DNA of 5,233 bases. Source: an uncultured Eubacteriales bacterium (lineage in GTDB: Bacteria; Bacillota; Clostridia; Christensenellales; DTU072). This document shows, piece after piece, positions 1 to 5,233 of the stretch. The position numbers and the translations under genes were made by a program. The stretch lies in the NCBI GenBank assembly GCA_902766325.1, contig CACXDF010000050.1, positions 1-5,233 on the forward strand. Direction: 5' to 3'. The notes under the pieces were generated by a model. It had not been told where the DNA came from, made no database searches, and saw nothing but the letters and a program-made list of their open reading frames with translations. The stretch's first letter is position 1, and the number at the start of each line of letters is the position of its first letter.

Positions 1-1436
1 AGCGCTCTTTCCGCCGAAACGAGCTTGCCGCGCAGCGTGAATTCCATAATGGACGTATTGCTGAACGCTCTTTCACCCAAACACTCAAGAGAAGAGAGAT
101 CGTTGGAAGTCAGTTCCATCTTCATTTTCTTCGATAATCCGCAAAACGCATAATCACCGATGAATTTGAGGGTATCCGGCAAATATACCGAACTGAGTTC
201 GGTACAATCGCAAAACGCATAGTCGCCGATATAGACTAAGGCGGTTTCATTGACGTTCAATCCGAATTCGTATAAAGAAGCGCATCCGTAAAAGGCGTAT
301 TGGCCGATCGAAGCCGTTTTTTCCGGCAACGATATCCTCTCGAGAGACTCGCATCCGTAAAAGGCGTAATCTCCGATGGCGGTCACGTCCTTCCCGGAAA
401 AAATCAATTCGGTAAGAGCGACGTCGTTTTCAAACGCTCTGTCGGAAAAGTTGATCAATTTTTTCGGCAAAGTAACGGTCCGCATCTTTATGCAGTCGGC
501 GAAAGCGCCGCTGAGAACGGTATTTAAAGCGGATTCTTCGCCGAAAGATACGTTCTCCAATTTTTCGCACCCGCGGAAGCAGTCCTTCCCTATGGTCGCG
601 ACCGAATCGGAGAAGGAAACGGAAACAAGGTTCTTATTGCCGCGAAAAGCGTTATCGGATATCTGCGTAACACCCGCGGGTATAACGAAGGCGTCTTGTC
701 CGCAAAGAGGATAATAATAGAGGATCCTGCCGTTGGAGGAATAAACGGCGCCGTCGACGGCGTTGAAGTTTCCGCCGGCATATACGCGGATATCGGCAAG
801 GCCGCTTTCTTCAAAGGAAAGATAATTGATACCGGTCATCACGGACGGAAGAAGCAGTCGTTCCAGATCTTTGCACCGGAAAAACACGTAAGAACCGATC
901 TCCGATAAAACGGAACCGGAGCCGACCGAAAAGTCGGTCAAAGCCATATCCGTTTCATACCACGTTTCGTTTTGCCAAAGAGCGGGGAGGTTCGCTTTTA
1001 CTTCAGCGCTTATTTTTTCTCCCGTTTTACGTAACGTCAAACCGGAAAAGGCATAATCGTCCACGACCGTAACGCGGTCGGTCAGATCGAACGACGTAAG
1101 CGACGCACACCCGGCAAAAGCGCCCCTGCCGATATAGGACAGATCGGTCCCGCGGCTCACGACTTTTTTAAGCGCGGCGCAATCGGAAAACGCCCAAGCG
1201 CCGATCGACCTTAATCCTTTGGGCAGATAGACGGTTGTCAGAGCCGTCGACTTAAAGACACGCAAAGAAGAAACGCTTCTGCCGCCGTTATCCGCATAAC
1301 CGATGGCAGTGACGGTTTTACCGCCGATGCGCTCCGGTATGCCGATCTCCTGCTGATACATTCCTTCGGCGGTCAATCCGGTGATCACGACGCTCGTAAC
1401 GCCGCTTTGCGTTTCTTCACGATAAATAAGATAATC
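1..1436 (-). repeat. LRR_5 coding repeats, about 69-nt unit, most regular at 130-600
   Basis: The repeats encode units of the form I-G-x-Y-A-F-x-x-C-x-x-L followed by a short strand and a turn. Several units are still similar at the DNA level. A 19-base string starting CGCATCCGTAAAA occurs at 281-299 and 350-368, and a 12-base string GCAAAACGCATA occurs at 141-152 and 210-221. Both pairs are offset by exactly 69 bases, which is 23 codons and one repeat unit. The array is interrupted at about residues 376-420 and 443-497. The second interruption contains a VDGAVYSSNGRILYYYP-type stretch that is usual in BspA-like proteins. Confidence 0.8.
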
Positions 1437-2156
1437 CGTACTGTCGGGTACGGAACGGAACTGCGCATAATACCTGACGTCGGAAGAAGAAATCTTCGTC
1501 GGCAAAGAAGCGACGACGTCACCGGTTTCTCTCAAGCTCCAACCGACGAAATAGCTGTTCTCGGCGGCGATGGGGGCTTCCGGTTGTTCGATCGTCGTCC
1601 CGGTCTCTCCGCTGTAATAGGCATAACGCTCGCCCGACACGATGTATTCCACCGAAAAAGTGTCCGGCTCGTCAACGGACGATCTTTTTTTCGCCAAAAC
1701 GGCCATGCCTCTCGTTACGGGAAAAGTTTCGTATTCCCAATAATACTCCGGATAATCGTCTAACGAAGGATAATCCGACGCGACGATCGAATCGCCCGGA
1801 TAACATTTTTTGGTGGCGATCGTTCTGTTATCCACACGGAAAGAAATAGTATAATAAATCTCTTCCCACGATGCGTAAAAGGTGGTACTCTCCGCAGGGT
1901 ATTTATCTTTCGGTAAAGGATCGGGAACGGCTTCCGTTAAGGATTCGTCGAAAAACCAACCTTTAAAAACGTAATTTTCGCGAGTCGTTTCGGGCAGGTC
2001 GAGCGACTCCGCCTCCTGATCGAGCGTGATCGTTTTGCATTTGGATCCGCCTTGCGCGTCAAAAGATATCTTGATCGTTTGCGTCCCGTTGCAAGAAGCA
2101 AGCATGGCAAAAAGCATCGTTATCAAACAGATAAGAAAGAATGCTTTTTTCTTCAT
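1..2156 (-). CDS. BspA-like leucine-rich-repeat lipoprotein with InlB-type repeats (partial, C-terminus beyond the left edge)
   Basis: The frame is open for 718 codons from the ATG at 2156 down to base 3, and I found no in-frame stop, so the C-terminus lies outside the window. The start is supported by AAGGAG 7 bases upstream and by a lipoprotein signal directly after it: a short Lys-rich N-terminus, a hydrophobic segment at about residues 5-20, and the lipobox L19-A20-S21-C22. The mature protein should therefore be lipid-anchored outside the cell. Residues about 28-99 match an InlB B-repeat (Listeria-Bacteroides repeat), with FDAQGG, then YVFKGWF, ending FYASW. Residues about 103-158 and 167-234 look like two more divergent copies (the last has YFVGWS and YYAQF). 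From about residue 241 the protein is a BspA/LRR_5 array, with AF or a variant at residues 323, 347, 370, 504, 527, 552, 575, 599, 622, 648, 671 and 698, mostly 23-27 residues apart. Such proteins usually mediate adhesion or ligand binding. The ligand here is unknown. Confidence 0.9.
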   Translation of the reverse strand, partial: MKKKAFFLICLITMLFAMLASCNGTQTIKISFDAQGGSKCKTITLDQEAESLDLPETTRENYVFKGWFFDESLTEAVPDPLPKDKYPAESTTFYASWEEIYYTISFRVDNRTIATKKCYPGDSIVASDYPSLDDYPEYYWEYETFPVTRGMAVLAKKRSSVDEPDTFSVEYIVSGERYAYYSGETGTTIEQPEAPIAAENSYFVGWSLRETGDVVASLPTKISSSDVRYYAQFRSVPDSTDYLIYREETQSGVTSVVITGLTAEGMYQQEIGIPERIGGKTVTAIGYADNGGRSVSSLRVFKSTALTTVYLPKGLRSIGAWAFSDCAALKKVVSRGTDLSYIGRGAFAGCASLTSFDLTDRVTVVDDYAFSGLTLRKTGEKISAEVKANLPALWQNETWYETDMALTDFSVGSGSVLSEIGSYVFFRCKDLERLLLPSVMTGINYLSFEESGLADIRVYAGGNFNAVDGAVYSSNGRILYYYPLCGQDAFVIPAGVTQISDNAFRGNKNLVSVSFSDSVATIGKDCFRGCEKLENVSFGEESALNTVLSGAFADCIKMRTVTLPKKLINFSDRAFENDVALTELIFSGKDVTAIGDYAFYGCESLERISLPEKTASIGQYAFYGCASLYEFGLNVNETALVYIGDYAFCDCTELSSVYLPDTLKFIGDYAFCGLSKKMKMELTSNDLSSLECLGERAFSNTSIMEFTLRGKLVSAERA

Positions 2157-2163
2157 GCCGGGT

Positions 2164-2169
2164 CTCCTT
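2164..2169 (-). promoter_or_regulatory. Ribosome binding site of the LRR lipoprotein gene
   Basis: AAGGAG on the minus strand lies 7 bases before the ATG at 2156. It fixes this start and agrees with the signal peptide beginning at the same Met. Confidence 0.85.
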
Positions 2170-2172
2170 ACT

Positions 2173-2190
2173 TCACGCGCATACGCGTGA
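2173..2190. promoter_or_regulatory. Perfect inverted repeat in the leader of the LRR lipoprotein gene
   Basis: Arms TCACGCG (2173-2179) and CGCGTGA (2184-2190) are separated by 4 bases. The element falls between the predicted transcription start (about 2203) and the ribosome binding site, ending 3 bases before the latter. In RNA it could form a 7-bp hairpin that affects ribosome access or mRNA stability. As DNA it could be an operator. The sequence does not decide between these. Confidence 0.55.
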
Positions 2191-2228
2191 AAACATTTGC
2201 TCATAGTATATAATACTATGCGCATACG
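2177..2228. repeat. Direct repeat GCGCATACG flanking the -10/start region
   Basis: The nonamer GCGCATACG occurs at 2177-2185 and again at 2220-2228, offset by 43 bases, close to four turns of DNA. The right copy is in the -35/-10 spacer and overlaps the perfect 10-base palindrome TATGCGCATA (2217-2226). The left copy is inside the leader inverted repeat. Such spacing would suit a regulator bound at two sites on one face of the helix, which is an inference. Confidence 0.5.
2202..2220. promoter_or_regulatory. Palindrome overlapping the -10 box of the LRR lipoprotein promoter (candidate operator)
   Basis: Arms CATAGTAT (2202-2209) and ATACTATG (2213-2220) are perfect complements around a 3-base centre. 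The palindrome covers the -10 box and the probable start of transcription, a classic place for a repressor site. Part of the symmetry comes from the AT-rich -10 itself, so the operator role is an inference. Confidence 0.5.
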
Positions 2229-2238
2229 TTTTTGTCAA
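2210..2238 (-). promoter_or_regulatory. Sigma-A type promoter of the LRR lipoprotein gene
   Basis: On the minus strand a perfect -35 TTGACA (2238-2233) is followed by a 17-base spacer and the -10 TATTAT (2215-2210, five of six consensus bases). Transcription would start near 2203, giving a leader of about 47 bases before the ATG at 2156. The gene can thus be expressed independently of the DUF4838 gene upstream on the same strand. Confidence 0.8.
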
Positions 2239-2246
2239 TAAGGCTT

Positions 2247-2272
2247 ATCCGTTTAAGGTTACGTAAACGGAT
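2247..2272 (-). terminator. Hairpin after the DUF4838 gene, probable terminator
   Basis: Arms ATCCGTTTA (2247-2255) and TAAACGGAT (2264-2272) form a perfect 9-bp stem with an 8-base loop, beginning 15 bases past the DUF4838 stop codon. On the minus strand an A-run precedes the stem, but the sequence after it (AAGCCTTATT) is only a weak T-tract. The better T-run (TTTTT, 2274-2278) is on the plus strand. Termination may therefore be leaky toward the LRR gene and stronger in the opposite direction. Confidence 0.5.
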
Positions 2273-2287
2273 CTTTTTCGACGCGGA

Positions 2288-4111
2288 TCATTTACAGAAA
2301 TCCACGACCGTGTCCGTCCCCGTTTCGTTCAGACGCGTAACGGAAAACTCCGCGCAAAGTTCTTTGAATTCATCCTTTAAAAGAGCAAGTTCTTCTTGCG
2401 TTCCGTATTCCGATTTAATGGATACGTACAACAGACACAAACGCTCGAAACGAAGCCTTTTTAAATATGTTTCGTCTCCTCCGCAGGCTTCGACCGCCTC
2501 GCTGAGAAGCGAATAATATTCTTCCGTCATTCGAGAAGACAGATACCCTTCCTGATGATGTTTACTAAGAAGCGTCGGTTCGTCGTAGACCCATAGTTTG
2601 CCCGTAAGAGACTCTTGCATTCTGCGATACATGCGGATCATGAACGGCGCGGCGTCCTTGCCGAAATAGAGGGTCATAAACTTATTGATAAACTCCGTTT
2701 CGTTCAGATCCGGATTCCACAATAAGTGGGCGGCAAAATTAGCCTTCAGGCGATCGCCGAAACCGCGACTGTTATATGCGCTGAGACTCAATACCCCGTC
2801 CACGCCGCAATCGCGTAGCAACCTGATATTTCCGGGCATCGCGTCCAAGCACGGAAACGGCAATAAATAATTAAAGTAGTTGGTAATATAATCCCACACG
2901 TATATATTGTCGGTCAATTCGGACCAACCGACTATTTCTTTATATTGCTTACGCGCTATTTCGGATTTTCCCTCCGAAAGAGGCGCGCTGTAATCGTTAG
3001 CGCCGTAAGAGCTCATAATGCACCACTTTATCATGACGTTGTCTTCAAATTCGATATTTTTCGGCGGTTCAGATCCGTAATGATAAGCAAGCGTAGAGAA
3101 TTTCAGTTCCGGATGGCGTTTGGCGATGATATTAACGCATCGAAAAATAGGCGCGGCGGGATTATTCGTTTCTTCCGTCAAAGCGGCGCACTTCGCGCAA
3201 TGGCAATAGTTCATACTGTCCTGCTGGCTGATATCCCACCAGATCGTCTGATCGCTCGTACTGCTTTTTGCCTTGTTTACAATGGCTTCTTCCAAAAGAT
3301 CGATCACTTCTTCGTTAGAAAAACATAGTTGCGCGGCCTGTCCCCAATAAGCGCCGGTTCGTCTTGCGCCGTTGATATAAGCGTAATACTCCCGATGAGC
3401 GTCCAGGATCTCTTTGGGAATAAGCCCCACGCTGTGATGGCAGCTGTCGGTCAAAAAGGCCTCATCCTGGCGCACTCTCATTTTTTGTGCGAAAGAGGCG
3501 TGGTTCCACGTCTCGTTATCCCCTACGTCACGACTCTCGAAAGCGGGCTCCTGCACGTCCGTCTTTTCAGCAAGGATCATCGAGCCTACCTTCGGAATAT
3601 AAGTGGTCTCATGATCGAAAAACACGCACCCGAGATAGTCTTCCATAAAGCCGTAAACGCCGTTCGTCAGACCATATACGTTTTCCGCATAGATCAAAAC
3701 GTCGTTTTCGCCGATCTCGACGATATACGCGCCCGTCTTTTTCAGCGGAGCAGGCGGCGTATAGCCGTACTTGCCGATCCTGATAGCTTTTCCTTCGGAG
3801 TCTCCCGTTCTTACGTCGATCCCGCCGCAAAGAGTATCAAAATACGATTTGAGTTCGTTTACCGCCGTAAGGACGCTTTCGTCCGTCGTATCTTCGTAAC
3901 GGATGCAGTATTCCGTCTTTCCGTCCACGATCAAATGCGCGCCGTCTTTTTCCAACGCGGAATTATAAATAAAGTTCTCTTCCGAATACATCCCGTCTTC
4001 GTCGAACAGCGGTCGCTCGCGAGGCGTATCTTTTTGTCTTGCGCAAGCGACCAAAAGAAGACAAAAAAGGGCTATAACGGAGATGATCGTTGTCTTTTTT
4101 CTGTTTATCAT
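2288..4111 (-). CDS. DUF4838 domain-containing lipoprotein, glycoside-hydrolase-like
   Basis: This 607-residue protein begins with a lipoprotein signal: MINRKK, a hydrophobic run at residues 8-21, and lipobox L20-V21-A22-C23, so it should be anchored outside the membrane. Residues about 55-175 resemble the N-terminal alpha/beta domain that precedes the catalytic barrel in GH20/GH67-type enzymes (VYGLTNGVYGFMEDYLGC, about 145-162). Residues about 190-500 carry DUF4838 hallmarks: His-His at 225-226, AQLCFSNEEV near 260, D298 before C303-x-C305-x-x-C308, a tLAYHYGSEPPK-like stretch near 340-351, and VWDYITNYF near 405. The family is thought to act on polysaccharides, but the substrate is unknown and I cannot assign catalytic residues. 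An in-frame ATG at 4129 would add six residues. I prefer 4111 because GGGAG lies 6 bases before it and 4129 is only about 5 bases from the predicted transcript start. The gene is divergent from nagB. Confidence 0.85.
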   Translation of the reverse strand: MINRKKTTIISVIALFCLLLVACARQKDTPRERPLFDEDGMYSEENFIYNSALEKDGAHLIVDGKTEYCIRYEDTTDESVLTAVNELKSYFDTLCGGIDVRTGDSEGKAIRIGKYGYTPPAPLKKTGAYIVEIGENDVLIYAENVYGLTNGVYGFMEDYLGCVFFDHETTYIPKVGSMILAEKTDVQEPAFESRDVGDNETWNHASFAQKMRVRQDEAFLTDSCHHSVGLIPKEILDAHREYYAYINGARRTGAYWGQAAQLCFSNEEVIDLLEEAIVNKAKSSTSDQTIWWDISQQDSMNYCHCAKCAALTEETNNPAAPIFRCVNIIAKRHPELKFSTLAYHYGSEPPKNIEFEDNVMIKWCIMSSYGANDYSAPLSEGKSEIARKQYKEIVGWSELTDNIYVWDYITNYFNYLLPFPCLDAMPGNIRLLRDCGVDGVLSLSAYNSRGFGDRLKANFAAHLLWNPDLNETEFINKFMTLYFGKDAAPFMIRMYRRMQESLTGKLWVYDEPTLLSKHHQEGYLSSRMTEEYYSLLSEAVEACGGDETYLKRLRFERLCLLYVSIKSEYGTQEELALLKDEFKELCAEFSVTRLNETGTDTVVDFCK

Positions 4112-4117
4112 TATTGA

Positions 4118-4122
4118 CTCCC
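4118..4122 (-). promoter_or_regulatory. Ribosome binding site that selects the start at 4111
   Basis: GGGAG on the minus strand lies 6 bases upstream of the ATG at 4111. It falls inside the longer reading frame that begins at 4129, and no comparable site precedes 4129. This decides for the shorter form. Confidence 0.7.
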
Positions 4123-4140
4123 GCAACATTGGATAAATCT

Positions 4141-4169
4141 ATTATACAAATAGGCGTTTCCTTCGTCAA
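4141..4169 (-). promoter_or_regulatory. Sigma-A type promoter of the DUF4838 lipoprotein gene
   Basis: On the minus strand the -35 is TTGACG (4169-4164) and, after a 17-base spacer, the -10 is a perfect TATAAT (4146-4141). The start of transcription should be near 4134, giving a leader of about 22 bases to the ATG at 4111. It lies back to back with the nagB promoter. Confidence 0.8.
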
Positions 4170-4210
4170 TACTCCGTTTCCGAGAAAGGTCTTGCGATAT
4201 CATTGACGAA
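4162..4210. promoter_or_regulatory. Inverted repeat formed by the two divergent -35 regions
   Basis: TTCGTCAAT (4162-4170) and ATTGACGAA (4202-4210) are perfect 9-base inverted copies around a 31-base centre, and each contains a -35 TTGACG. Six of the nine bases are explained by the two -35 hexamers; the flanking A and AA on each side extend the match. The 31 bases between them contain no further motif I can identify. Confidence 0.45.
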
Positions 4211-4232
4211 AAATGATGAATAATATTATAAT
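4203..4232 (+). promoter_or_regulatory. Sigma-A type promoter of nagB
   Basis: The -35 TTGACG (4203-4208) is followed after 18 bases by the -10 TATAAT (4227-4232), within a very AT-rich stretch. Transcription should begin near 4239-4240, at the left edge of the perfect palindrome, leaving a leader of about 38 bases. Confidence 0.75.
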
Positions 4233-4237
4233 ATTGT

Positions 4238-4259
4238 CGATCGAACGCACGTTCGATCG
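4238..4259. promoter_or_regulatory. Perfect palindrome at the nagB transcription start (candidate operator)
   Basis: Arms CGATCGAACG (4238-4247) and CGTTCGATCG (4250-4259) are perfectly complementary with only CA between them. The element begins at the predicted start of transcription, six bases after the -10, where a bound repressor would block transcription. The inner GAACG-N2-CGTTC pattern resembles some TetR-type operators (weak inference), and no regulator gene lies in the window. Alternatively, in RNA it would give a 5' hairpin (9-bp stem, 4-base loop) that could stabilise the message. It does not sequester the ribosome binding site at 4267. Confidence 0.65.
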
Positions 4260-4266
4260 CCCGTTT

Positions 4267-4272
4267 AGGAGG
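4267..4272 (+). promoter_or_regulatory. Ribosome binding site of nagB
   Basis: A consensus AGGAGG lies 5 bases before the ATG at 4278 and fixes the start. It predicts efficient translation. Confidence 0.9.
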
Positions 4273-4277
4273 TAAAT

Positions 4278-5000
4278 ATGAAAATCGTCATCGCACGTTC
4301 GGAAGAAGAATTCGGCAAACTGGCTTTTGCCGAGATCAAAGAGATCGTTTATCGCGATCCCGCCTGTACGCTCGGTCTTGCCACCGGCTCCACGCCCATT
4401 CCTTTATACAAAGAAATGGTCAAAGATCATCAAGAAAACGGCACTTCTTACGCTAAAGTCAAAACTTTTAACCTCGACGAATACGTCGGCCTTCCCAAAG
4501 AACACCCCGAAAGCTACATATCTTTTATGACCCGGAATCTCTTCTCGCACGTGGATATCGACATGAAAAACGTCAATATTCCCAACGGACTTGCTTCCGA
4601 TATTCCCGCCGAATGCGCGCGCTACTCCGCTCTTTTGGAAAAAGCGTCCGTCGACGTCCAAGTCCTCGGTATCGGCGGAAACGGCCATATCGCTTTCAAC
4701 GAGCCAAACACCCCGTTCGACAGCAAGACCCATCAGGTCTTTCTCACGCAAAAAACAATTACCGACAACGCGCGCTTCTTCGACTCCGTCGACCAAGTGC
4801 CCAAGTCCGCCCTCACCATGGGTATCGGCGAGATCATGAAAGCCAAAAAACTGCTTATGCTCGCCACCGGTAAGAACAAGGCCGACGCCGTTTATAACAT
4901 GATAAAAGGCCCCGTGACCACTGCCTGTCCCGCTTCCGCGCTCCAAAACCACCCCGACGTCGTTGTCATCCTCGACCAAGCCGCCGCGGCGAAATTATAA
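4278..5000 (+). CDS. nagB: Glucosamine-6-phosphate deaminase
   Basis: NagB converts glucosamine 6-phosphate to fructose 6-phosphate and ammonia in the cytoplasm, the step that sends amino sugars into glycolysis. The 240-residue protein is complete and recognisable throughout. It has the phosphate-binding loop LGLATGSTP (32-40), FNLDEYVGL (64-72) with D67 as the expected proton-transferring Asp, and GIGGNGHIAFNEP (131-143) with H137 and E142 matching the catalytic His and Glu. MGIGEIMKAKKLLMLATG (181-198) and the SALQNHPDVVVILD tail are also typical. The length fits the short Bacillus-type enzymes of about 240 residues rather than the roughly 266-residue allosteric E. coli form. Codons are strongly C-ending, with no AGA arginine, which may reflect high expression. 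It has its own promoter and a hairpin 14 bases after the stop, so it is probably monocistronic. No nagA is present in the window. Confidence 0.96.
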   Translation: MKIVIARSEEEFGKLAFAEIKEIVYRDPACTLGLATGSTPIPLYKEMVKDHQENGTSYAKVKTFNLDEYVGLPKEHPESYISFMTRNLFSHVDIDMKNVNIPNGLASDIPAECARYSALLEKASVDVQVLGIGGNGHIAFNEPNTPFDSKTHQVFLTQKTITDNARFFDSVDQVPKSALTMGIGEIMKAKKLLMLATGKNKADAVYNMIKGPVTTACPASALQNHPDVVVILDQAAAAKL

Positions 5001-5013
5001 TTTATATAAAATA

Positions 5014-5058
5014 CGCGAGAGGAAAACCTTTTTCGACAAAAAGTTTCTTCCTCTCGCG
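5014..5058 (+). terminator. Long hairpin after nagB, probable rho-independent terminator
   Basis: Outer arms CGCGAGAGGAA (5014-5024) and TTCCTCTCGCG (5048-5058) pair perfectly over 11 bp. An inner CTTTTT (5028-5033) and AAAAAG (5038-5043) continue the stem around a CGAC loop, with a small mismatch and bulge between. It starts 14 bases after the nagB stop and is followed by a moderately T-rich CTCTCTTTTA. An AT-rich tract on the left could let it work on the minus strand as well. Confidence 0.75.
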
Positions 5059-5077
5059 CTCTCTTTTACAAAAACTT

Positions 5078-5145
5078 CTATAACTTACCGTAAGGTAAAT
5101 ATAACTGCCGAAGGCAATATCACTCGGCGCATAGCCGAATATCAC
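5078..5145. repeat. Array of three distinct small hairpins with a near-identical 7-base linker
   Basis: Three perfect stems follow one another: TTACC/GGTAA with loop GTAA (5085-5098), TGCC/GGCA with loop GAA (5106-5116), and TCGGC/GCCGA with loop GCATA (5124-5138). They are bounded and separated by 7-base linkers: CTATAAC (5078-5084), ATATAAC (5099-5105), ATATCAC (5117-5123) and ATATCAC (5139-5145). Stem sequences differ while pairing is kept, and the linkers barely change. This is structured sequence, not coding. It resembles hairpin arrays that I recall from intergenic regions of Clostridia, whose role I do not know. Confidence 0.7.
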
Positions 5146-5152
5146 TATATAA

Positions 5153-5183
5153 AAAATCCCGAAGCGGTCTGCTTCGGGATTTT
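5153..5183. terminator. Strong bidirectional intrinsic terminator
   Basis: Arms AAAATCCCGAAGC (5153-5165) and GCTTCGGGATTTT (5171-5183) are perfectly complementary over 13 bp around the 5-base loop GGTCT. The GC-rich core is flanked by an A-tract and a T-tract, the standard intrinsic terminator form, and is symmetric enough to work on both strands. It may back up nagB termination or end a minus-strand gene lying to the right of the window. Confidence 0.85.
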
Positions 5184-5233
5184 ATGTTATAAGTTTTAAA
5201 TCATAGTACGAAGAGCGAACAGAGTGCGTGGAT
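5184..5233. other. Right edge, no supported feature
   Basis: These 50 bases contain no start with a ribosome binding site and no hairpin. On the minus strand one frame is open from the edge to a TAA at 5198-5196, giving 11 codons that could be the tail of a gene outside the window and ended by the terminator at 5153-5183. This is too short to support a call. Confidence 0.3.

Noticed and set aside
1407..1763. 118-codon plus-strand open frame within the LRR gene region
   Set aside because: The minus-strand frame here is an uninterrupted lipoprotein with InlB and LRR repeats. The plus-strand frame has no ribosome binding site or recognisable content.
3329..4117. 262-codon open frame on the plus strand opposite the DUF4838 gene
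   Set aside because: It is antisense to a well-recognised lipoprotein, lacks a ribosome binding site, and its translation is rich in Arg/Phe/Val with no recognisable domain, as expected of a shadow frame.
4112..4129. Start of the DUF4838 gene at 4129 (six extra residues)
   Set aside because: No ribosome binding site precedes it and the predicted transcript would begin only about 5 bases before it. The ATG at 4111 has GGGAG at proper spacing and begins a normal lipoprotein signal.
4680..4706. Asn at residue 135 of NagB where E. coli has Asp (GNGH instead of DGH), considered as a missing catalytic residue
   Set aside because: From what I recall, the short Gram-positive NagB enzymes carry Asn at this place and are active. 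H137, E142 and D67 are all present.
4404..4979. 191-codon open frame on the minus strand opposite nagB
   Set aside because: It is antisense to a complete nagB with all motifs intact. The Gly/Val/Asp-rich translation is the mirror of nagB's C-ending codons.
5078..5145. CRISPR array as an explanation for the repeats
   Set aside because: The repeated linker is only 7 bases, the intervening pieces are self-complementary hairpins of 11-15 bases, and no cas genes are nearby.
4963..5199. 78-codon plus-strand open frame overlapping the end of nagB and the hairpin region
   Set aside because: It starts inside nagB in another frame and runs through two terminators and the hairpin array. The translation is low in structure and has no ribosome binding site.

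Overview
The window looks like chromosomal DNA from a Gram-positive, probably gut-associated, uncultured Clostridia-type bacterium (Bacillota). I infer this from the short Bacillus-type NagB, strong AGGAGG-like ribosome binding sites, sigma-A promoters, two lipobox lipoproteins, and a BspA/InlB-type leucine-rich-repeat protein of the kind common in gut Clostridia. The taxonomy is an inference and no species can be named.

Layout, left to right. Positions 1-2156 (minus strand) hold the first 718 codons of a large lipoprotein. It carries InlB-like B-repeats followed by a BspA-type (LRR_5) leucine-rich-repeat domain, and it runs off the left edge still open. Positions 2157-2287 hold its promoter, which is unusually rich in palindromes and repeats, plus a hairpin ending the gene upstream. 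Positions 2288-4111 (minus strand) hold a complete DUF4838-family lipoprotein, a predicted secreted glycosidase-like protein. Positions 4112-4277 form a divergent promoter region: one promoter fires left into the DUF4838 gene and the other fires right into nagB. The two -35 boxes form an inverted repeat, and a perfect 10-bp-arm palindrome sits at the expected nagB transcription start. Positions 4278-5000 (plus strand) hold nagB, glucosamine-6-phosphate deaminase. Positions 5001-5233 are non-coding: a long hairpin after nagB, a small array of three different hairpins joined by a near-identical 7-base linker, a classic bidirectional terminator, and about 50 bases with no supported feature.

How the parts may work together. 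The two lipoproteins would sit on the outer face of the membrane, the LRR protein for adhesion or ligand binding and the DUF4838 protein for glycan handling. NagB feeds amino-sugar phosphate into glycolysis in the cytoplasm. The divergent DUF4838/nagB arrangement suggests, but does not prove, a shared link to amino-sugar-containing glycans. Each of the three genes has its own recognisable promoter. No novel enzyme system is evident. The most unusual items are the covarying hairpin array after nagB and the palindromic elements at two of the promoters.
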